The translations under genes and the position numbers were made by a program. DNA of 7,411 nt from Halococcaceae archaeon (GTDB taxonomy: Archaea > Halobacteriota > Halobacteria > Halobacteriales > Halalkalicoccaceae), in the NCBI GenBank assembly GCA_007128515.1, contig SKXI01000212.1:1-7411 (forward strand), in the 5' to 3' direction. Every line of letters starts with the position of its first letter. The stretch's first letter is position 1. This document shows, one piece after another, positions 4,492 through 7,411 of this stretch. Under the pieces are notes generated by a model that saw only the letters and a program-made list of their open reading frames with translations, had not been told where the DNA came from and made no database searches.

Positions 4492-5873
4492 GAGAGCGCG
4501 CGCTCGATCGACGCGGCGACCTCGCGGGCACGATCCGCGAGCGCTTCGCTCACCCGCCCGGCCGCGACCGCCGCGTCGAGTTCGTCGTCGTCGACCCGCT
4601 CGACCCGCCCGTCCGAGTGTTTCACCACGTCGACGTGGAGGTCGACGTACCGGGCCGCGGTCGGGAAGAGTTCGATCGGCGTACAGACGTTCACGTACGT
4701 CCCCTTTCTCGCCCCCTCGTCGCTCCTGTACACCGTCGGATACCACCATCGTCCCTCCGAGAGCGTCGTGACCGCGACGTCGCCCTCTTCCCGGGTCGCC
4801 GAGAGCGCGTCGTAGGTGCCGCCGCCGGTCATCTCGCGACGGACCACGACGCTCCCGTCGGGGTCGACCTCGCTCACCTCGCCACGCCCGAGGGTGATAA
4901 GCCGGCCGTCGGGCTTGCCGTGTTCGATCGCGAGGCCGTCGCCGACGCCCGGACCGAACTGCTCCGAGACGACGCCGAACGGGAACTCCTCGATCGCCGG
5001 ACAGAGCGCCTCGACGAAGTCCACGGGCCTACTCGCCCGCTCGCTCCCGGCCTTGATGCGGTGGTGGCCGGCCATCGTCTCGGTGACCTCCCGCCGAATC
5101 CCGTCGAGCGTGAAACGTGACTCGCGGCCGAACCAGCACCAGAGCGTCTCGAACGGCGAGGCCAGGACGTCTCCCTCGCTCGCGTCACCGTCGAGCGCGT
5201 CCTCGACCGCACGCGTCCGCTCGCGTGCCGCAGAGAGCGCCTCCGAGAGCGCGTCCAGACCCGCCTCGTCCGCACCCCCTCCGAGTTCGACCCCCCAGCC
5301 CTCCGGCGGGTCGTCGAGGAGGTCGACCAGCCCCGCCGTCTCCCGGTCCGGCGCGTCGACGACGCCCTCGCGACCGGCGACCAGTCGGACCAGACCGGCC
5401 GGCGTCCCCACGCCGACCTCGCCGGTGAGCGTCGGCTCCCGGTCGCTCCACGGCGGCGTCGGCTCCGCGACCTGTACCTTGACGCTGTCACCGGCCTCGA
5501 CGTAGCCGTCCGCGTCGTCGAACGGGAGAAAGCCCTCGGTTCCAGCGCAGTCGACGACCACCCCACGACCCCGTTCCCGTCGGACGGTGCCCTCGACGAT
5601 AGCCCCTCGCGCGAGCGTGTCGTCCCAGGCGAACGTGTCGATTTCTAGCCCCTCGAGCAGCGCCCTCGCCGTGGCCACCGCCTCGGGGTCGCCCGAGAGT
5701 TCGAGACCCTGTCGGTCGCCCGTGGTCCGCAGGTCACAGTCGGCGACCGTGTGTGAGAACTCGCGGTCGAAGCGCTCGCGGATCGGCGCCGACACCTGGA
5801 CGACCTCGTGGCCCGCCCCGGTCAGCAGCCGGGTCAGTGCCGTGGTGTAGATGCCACGGACGCGCACCCTCAT
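4488..5873 (-). CDS. fau-1: Probable ribonuclease FAU-1 (RNA-binding protein, DUF402 domain)
   Basis: This 461-residue protein has the archaeal FAU-1 architecture. Residues 1-85 form an N-terminal domain beginning MRVRVRGIYTTALTRLLTGA. An S1-like beta-barrel (about 86-152: RGAIVEGTVRRERGRGVVVD...GFLPF...GDSVKVQV) follows, resembling RNase E/G. The middle contains FETLWCWFGRESRFTLDGIR (241-260) and a conserved AGHHRIKAG (268-276). The C-terminal DUF402 domain (about 340-445) includes GRWWYPTVYRSD, KGTYVNVCTPIELFP and RYVDLHVDVV. The Pyrococcus family member binds AU-rich RNA and has been reported to cut RNA, including 5S rRNA precursors. By family, this protein probably acts in rRNA or mRNA processing. 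The start at 5873 is favoured by an ATGA overlap with the upstream gene, GGGAG 5 bases before it, and the conserved MRVRVRGIYTTAL beginning; the open frame upstream is Arg-rich and lies in the other gene. Length is normal. Confidence 0.9.
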   Translation of the reverse strand: MRVRVRGIYTTALTRLLTGAGHEVVQVSAPIRERFDREFSHTVADCDLRTTGDRQGLELSGDPEAVATARALLEGLEIDTFAWDDTLARGAIVEGTVRRERGRGVVVDCAGTEGFLPFDDADGYVEAGDSVKVQVAEPTPPWSDREPTLTGEVGVGTPAGLVRLVAGREGVVDAPDRETAGLVDLLDDPPEGWGVELGGGADEAGLDALSEALSAARERTRAVEDALDGDASEGDVLASPFETLWCWFGRESRFTLDGIRREVTETMAGHHRIKAGSERASRPVDFVEALCPAIEEFPFGVVSEQFGPGVGDGLAIEHGKPDGRLITLGRGEVSEVDPDGSVVVRREMTGGGTYDALSATREEGDVAVTTLSEGRWWYPTVYRSDEGARKGTYVNVCTPIELFPTAARYVDLHVDVVKHSDGRVERVDDDELDAAVAAGRVSEALADRAREVAASIERALS

Positions 5874-6256
5874 AACCGCTCCCGATCGGTCGAAAAGCGC
5901 ACCCGACCGTTCACCGTCGGTCCGAGCGTACACTCGACGACGTCGGGCGATTCGTCCCCGACGAGCACCCGGACGTCCTCGACGGGGACGCCCCACGAGT
6001 CGAAGCGGAGATAGCCCCTGATCTCGGCGCCGTGGGTGAACAGGTCGCAGTAGGCGACGGCGTGTTCGGGGAACTCGCTCGTGCTGTGTGCGAGGTCCAT
6101 GTCGGAGACGACACGGTCGTGGGCCTCGAAGAAGCCCCCGACCCGCTCCGCGTCGGTTCTCGCGAGCTCGACGACCCGATCCGCGACCGCCTCGACCGTC
6201 TCCCGATCGACGCCGGCCTCGCGGAACGCCCGCTGGGTTCGCCCGTCGAAGTGCAT
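5870..6256 (-). CDS. Small haloarchaeal protein upstream of fau-1 (possibly DUF7532 family)
   Basis: This is a 128-residue acidic protein of unknown function. Residues 1-50 are mostly helical (HFDGRTQRAFREAGVDRETVEAVADRVVEL). A distinctive stretch at 51-90 contains DMDLAHSTSEFPEH, AYCDLFTHG and IRGYLRFDSWG, with several His, Asp and Glu residues that could bind a ligand or metal (not demonstrated). The C-terminus is beta-rich (VRVLVG, VVECTLG, GRVRFS). I believe it belongs to a haloarchaeal family numbered DUF7532; that number is from memory. Its TGA stop overlaps the fau-1 ATG as ATGA, so the two are almost certainly co-transcribed and translationally coupled, hinting at a shared role in RNA metabolism. 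No strong TATA box is visible upstream. A short palindrome covers the start codon. The ATG at 6256 is the conserved-looking start and the divergent prsW gene begins 99 bases away. Confidence 0.85.
   Translation of the reverse strand: MHFDGRTQRAFREAGVDRETVEAVADRVVELARTDAERVGGFFEAHDRVVSDMDLAHSTSEFPEHAVAYCDLFTHGAEIRGYLRFDSWGVPVEDVRVLVGDESPDVVECTLGPTVNGRVRFSTDRERL
5879..5883 (-). promoter_or_regulatory. Shine-Dalgarno-like site of fau-1
   Basis: The minus strand reads GGGAG, 5 bases before the fau-1 ATG and inside the end of the upstream gene. Together with the ATGA overlap it supports reinitiation or coupled translation and fixes the fau-1 start at 5873. Confidence 0.45.
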
Positions 6257-6268
6257 ACCTCGGGTATG
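6254..6268. repeat. Short palindrome over a start codon
   Basis: CATACC (6254-6259) and GGTATG (6263-6268) are exact complements around a 3-base spacer. The first three bases are the ATG of the minus-strand gene. If that transcript begins upstream of 6268, the start codon would be in a 6-bp hairpin; otherwise it could be a protein-binding site. A 6-bp match can also occur by chance. Confidence 0.35.
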
Positions 6269-6322
6269 GGGGACGGGGGTGTTGAGCGTGCCGAGTCGGG
6301 ACGGCGCTCTCCCGCCGGGGGA

Positions 6323-6331
6323 ACGGTTAGG
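6323..6331 (+). promoter_or_regulatory. Weak TATA-like box of prsW
   Basis: ACGGTTAGG is centred about 27 bases before the ATG at 6355. It is a poor TATA match, but it is the only AT-containing segment at leaderless spacing. A GGCCGGCCGGCC run (6332-6343) separates it from the start codon. Confidence 0.3.
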
Positions 6332-6354
6332 GGCCGGCCGGCCGAACGGCGTGT

Positions 6355-7371
6355 ATGAACAGGGGCCGGGATCCCGTCGAACGCGAGTCGAGTGGCGACC
6401 GTGACCTCTACGAGGTCACCACGTGGGAACGCCGGACGGTCCTCGATTCGTTCGCGGTCGGGATCCACCGCTTCGGCGTCGTGAGCCTGCGGGTGGTGCT
6501 CGTCGTGCTCGCGTTCGTCCTCTTGGTCGCACAGCTCGTCCTCGGTGGCGTCGGCGCGCTCGTCGTCGACCCCGTCGTCGGGACGCTCGTGCTCCTCTCG
6601 GTCGTTCCCGCGCTGGCGATCGCCGTCTACATCGGGTACGCCGACGTGACGACGGGGGAACCGCTCTCGTTGCTCGTCGCCACCTTCCTGCTCGCGATCC
6701 TCTTCGCGATGTTCGCCGCGGTGATCAACAGCTTCCTCCAGCCGGCCTTCGGCGTCCTCGGGTTCCTCGGGCTCGTCCTCTTCTTCTTCCTCGTCGTCGG
6801 TCCCGTCGAGGAGACGGTGAAGCTGCTCGCGGTTCGACTCTACGCCTACCGATCGACCCGCTTCGACGCGGTGATCGACGGGATGGTCTACGGCGCCGTC
6901 GCGGGCCTCGGCTTCGCCACCATCGAGAACGCCTTCTACATCACCCAGGGCCTCGACTCCGGCCTCGCCGCGATGGAGATCGTGGACGAGGCGGGCGCGA
7001 CCGCCGCCGTCCGGTCGCTCGCCGGACCCGGCCACGTGCTCTACTCGGCGATCGCCGGGTTCTACCTCGGCCTGGCGAAGTTCAACCCCGAGAACGCGGG
7101 CCCGATCGTGATCAAGGGGCTGACGATCGCGGCGATCCTCCACGCTCTCTACAACAGCCTCGCGGGGATCGTCCCCGGCCTGCTCGTCGCCTCCGCCACC
7201 TGGATCACCCTCCCGATCGCGCTGCTCGGCTTCATCGTCGTCTACGACGGCCTCGTCGCCTACGTCCTCTACCGCAAGGTCTCGCGGTACAGGACGGCCT
7301 ACGCCGAGGCAGGTATCCGGAACGTCGACGAACGGGATCTCGTCCCCGAGCGAACCGAGTTCGACCCCTGA
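6355..7371 (+). CDS. prsW: PrsW-family intramembrane metalloprotease
   Basis: This 338-residue polytopic membrane protein has a charged cytosolic-type N-terminus (1-40) and about eight hydrophobic segments, near 43-65, 74-95, 104-126, 133-150, 175-195, 223-242, 250-272 and 277-306. PrsW signatures are present in order: EETVK (152-156, the two Glu and the Lys), GFATIEN (186-192), GPGHVLYSAIAGF (224-236, His227) and HALYN (263-267, His263). In Bacillus, PrsW cuts an anti-sigma factor, and the paired Glu and a His are needed. Archaea lack those sigma factors, so the substrate here is unknown. All expected catalytic motifs are intact, so an active protease is likely. A short charged tail (about 307-338) follows the last segment. 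The start is supported by the weak upstream box and by the lack of room in the divergent gap. The TGA stop overlaps the start of a second palindrome-family repeat. Confidence 0.88.
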   Translation: MNRGRDPVERESSGDRDLYEVTTWERRTVLDSFAVGIHRFGVVSLRVVLVVLAFVLLVAQLVLGGVGALVVDPVVGTLVLLSVVPALAIAVYIGYADVTTGEPLSLLVATFLLAILFAMFAAVINSFLQPAFGVLGFLGLVLFFFLVVGPVEETVKLLAVRLYAYRSTRFDAVIDGMVYGAVAGLGFATIENAFYITQGLDSGLAAMEIVDEAGATAAVRSLAGPGHVLYSAIAGFYLGLAKFNPENAGPIVIKGLTIAAILHALYNSLAGIVPGLLVASATWITLPIALLGFIVVYDGLVAYVLYRKVSRYRTAYAEAGIRNVDERDLVPERTEFDP

Positions 7372-7411
7372 TACGGACTGCCGTCGGTCCGTTCCGGCCA
7401 GAGCGGGACCC
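7368..7411. repeat. Partial second copy of the palindrome family, cut by the window end
   Basis: CTGATACGGACTGC (7368-7381) is identical to 2728-2741. CCGGC then follows at the same distance in both places: 23 bases from the A of ATACGG (2754 in copy 1, 7394 here). The 12 bases between differ mostly, which suits a conserved fold with variable loop sequence. The right half lies beyond the window. The element starts at the stop codon of prsW, so it would form the 3' end of that transcript. Confidence 0.5.

Noticed and set aside
6332..6343. GGCCGGCCGGCC as an operator
   Set aside because: Simple GC repetition, common in DNA of this composition, with no supporting context.
5911..7143. 410-codon minus-strand frame opposite prsW
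   Set aside because: Low-complexity Glu/Asp/Arg composition expected from reading a hydrophobic GC-rich gene backwards; it also overlaps the better-supported small gene at 5870-6256.
1..7411. Defence system, CRISPR array, integrase or transposase, tRNA or rRNA
   Set aside because: Looked for on both strands; no regularly spaced repeats, no nuclease/transposase motifs beyond FAU-1, and no cloverleaf or conserved rRNA segments were found.

Overview
The window looks like a piece of a haloarchaeal (Halobacteria) chromosome. GC is high, with hand counts of about 68-72% inside typical genes. The predicted proteins are rich in Asp and Glu. Several start codons have an archaeal TATA-like box about 26-31 bases upstream and no room for a Shine-Dalgarno leader, which fits leaderless transcription. 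Several proteins match families I know mainly from haloarchaea. DUF numbers are given from memory and are flagged where unsure. Gene coordinates include the stop codon.

Layout, left to right. (1) A small unrecognised acidic protein, minus strand, 50-424. (2) A 399-base stretch without a credible gene, 425-823, with at least two good hairpins. (3) A pyridoxamine-5'-phosphate-oxidase-like flavoprotein, minus, 824-1276, with visibly lower GC than its neighbours. (4) A 305-base gap holding that gene's promoter and a long, nearly perfect inverted repeat at 1436-1542. (5) A GcvT/YgfZ-type folate-binding protein, minus, 1582-2670. (6) An 80-base three-tier palindrome at 2731-2810; the first part of what looks like a second copy begins at the prsW stop codon and runs off the window end. 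(7) A small winged-helix-like protein, minus, 2836-3123, divergent from a protein with two zinc knuckles, plus, 3230-4066, which is followed by a DUF5611-type protein, plus, 4105-4491. (8) A convergent pair: the DUF5611 gene and the FAU-1/DUF402 ribonuclease gene (minus, 4488-5873) share one CTAG tetranucleotide as both stop codons. (9) fau-1 is second in a tight operon behind a small haloarchaeal protein gene (5870-6256) with an ATGA overlap. (10) A divergent PrsW-family membrane protease, plus, 6355-7371.

From about 1582 onward the genes look like ordinary core chromosome: dense, compositionally even, with short gaps. Likely roles are RNA processing (FAU-1), Fe-S or one-carbon metabolism (YgfZ-like), membrane proteolysis (PrsW) and several conserved proteins of unknown role. 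No defence system, CRISPR array, transposase, tRNA or rRNA was seen. The most interesting parts are non-coding: the two related palindromes, the 107-base inverted repeat after the ygfZ-like gene, and the hairpins in 425-823.
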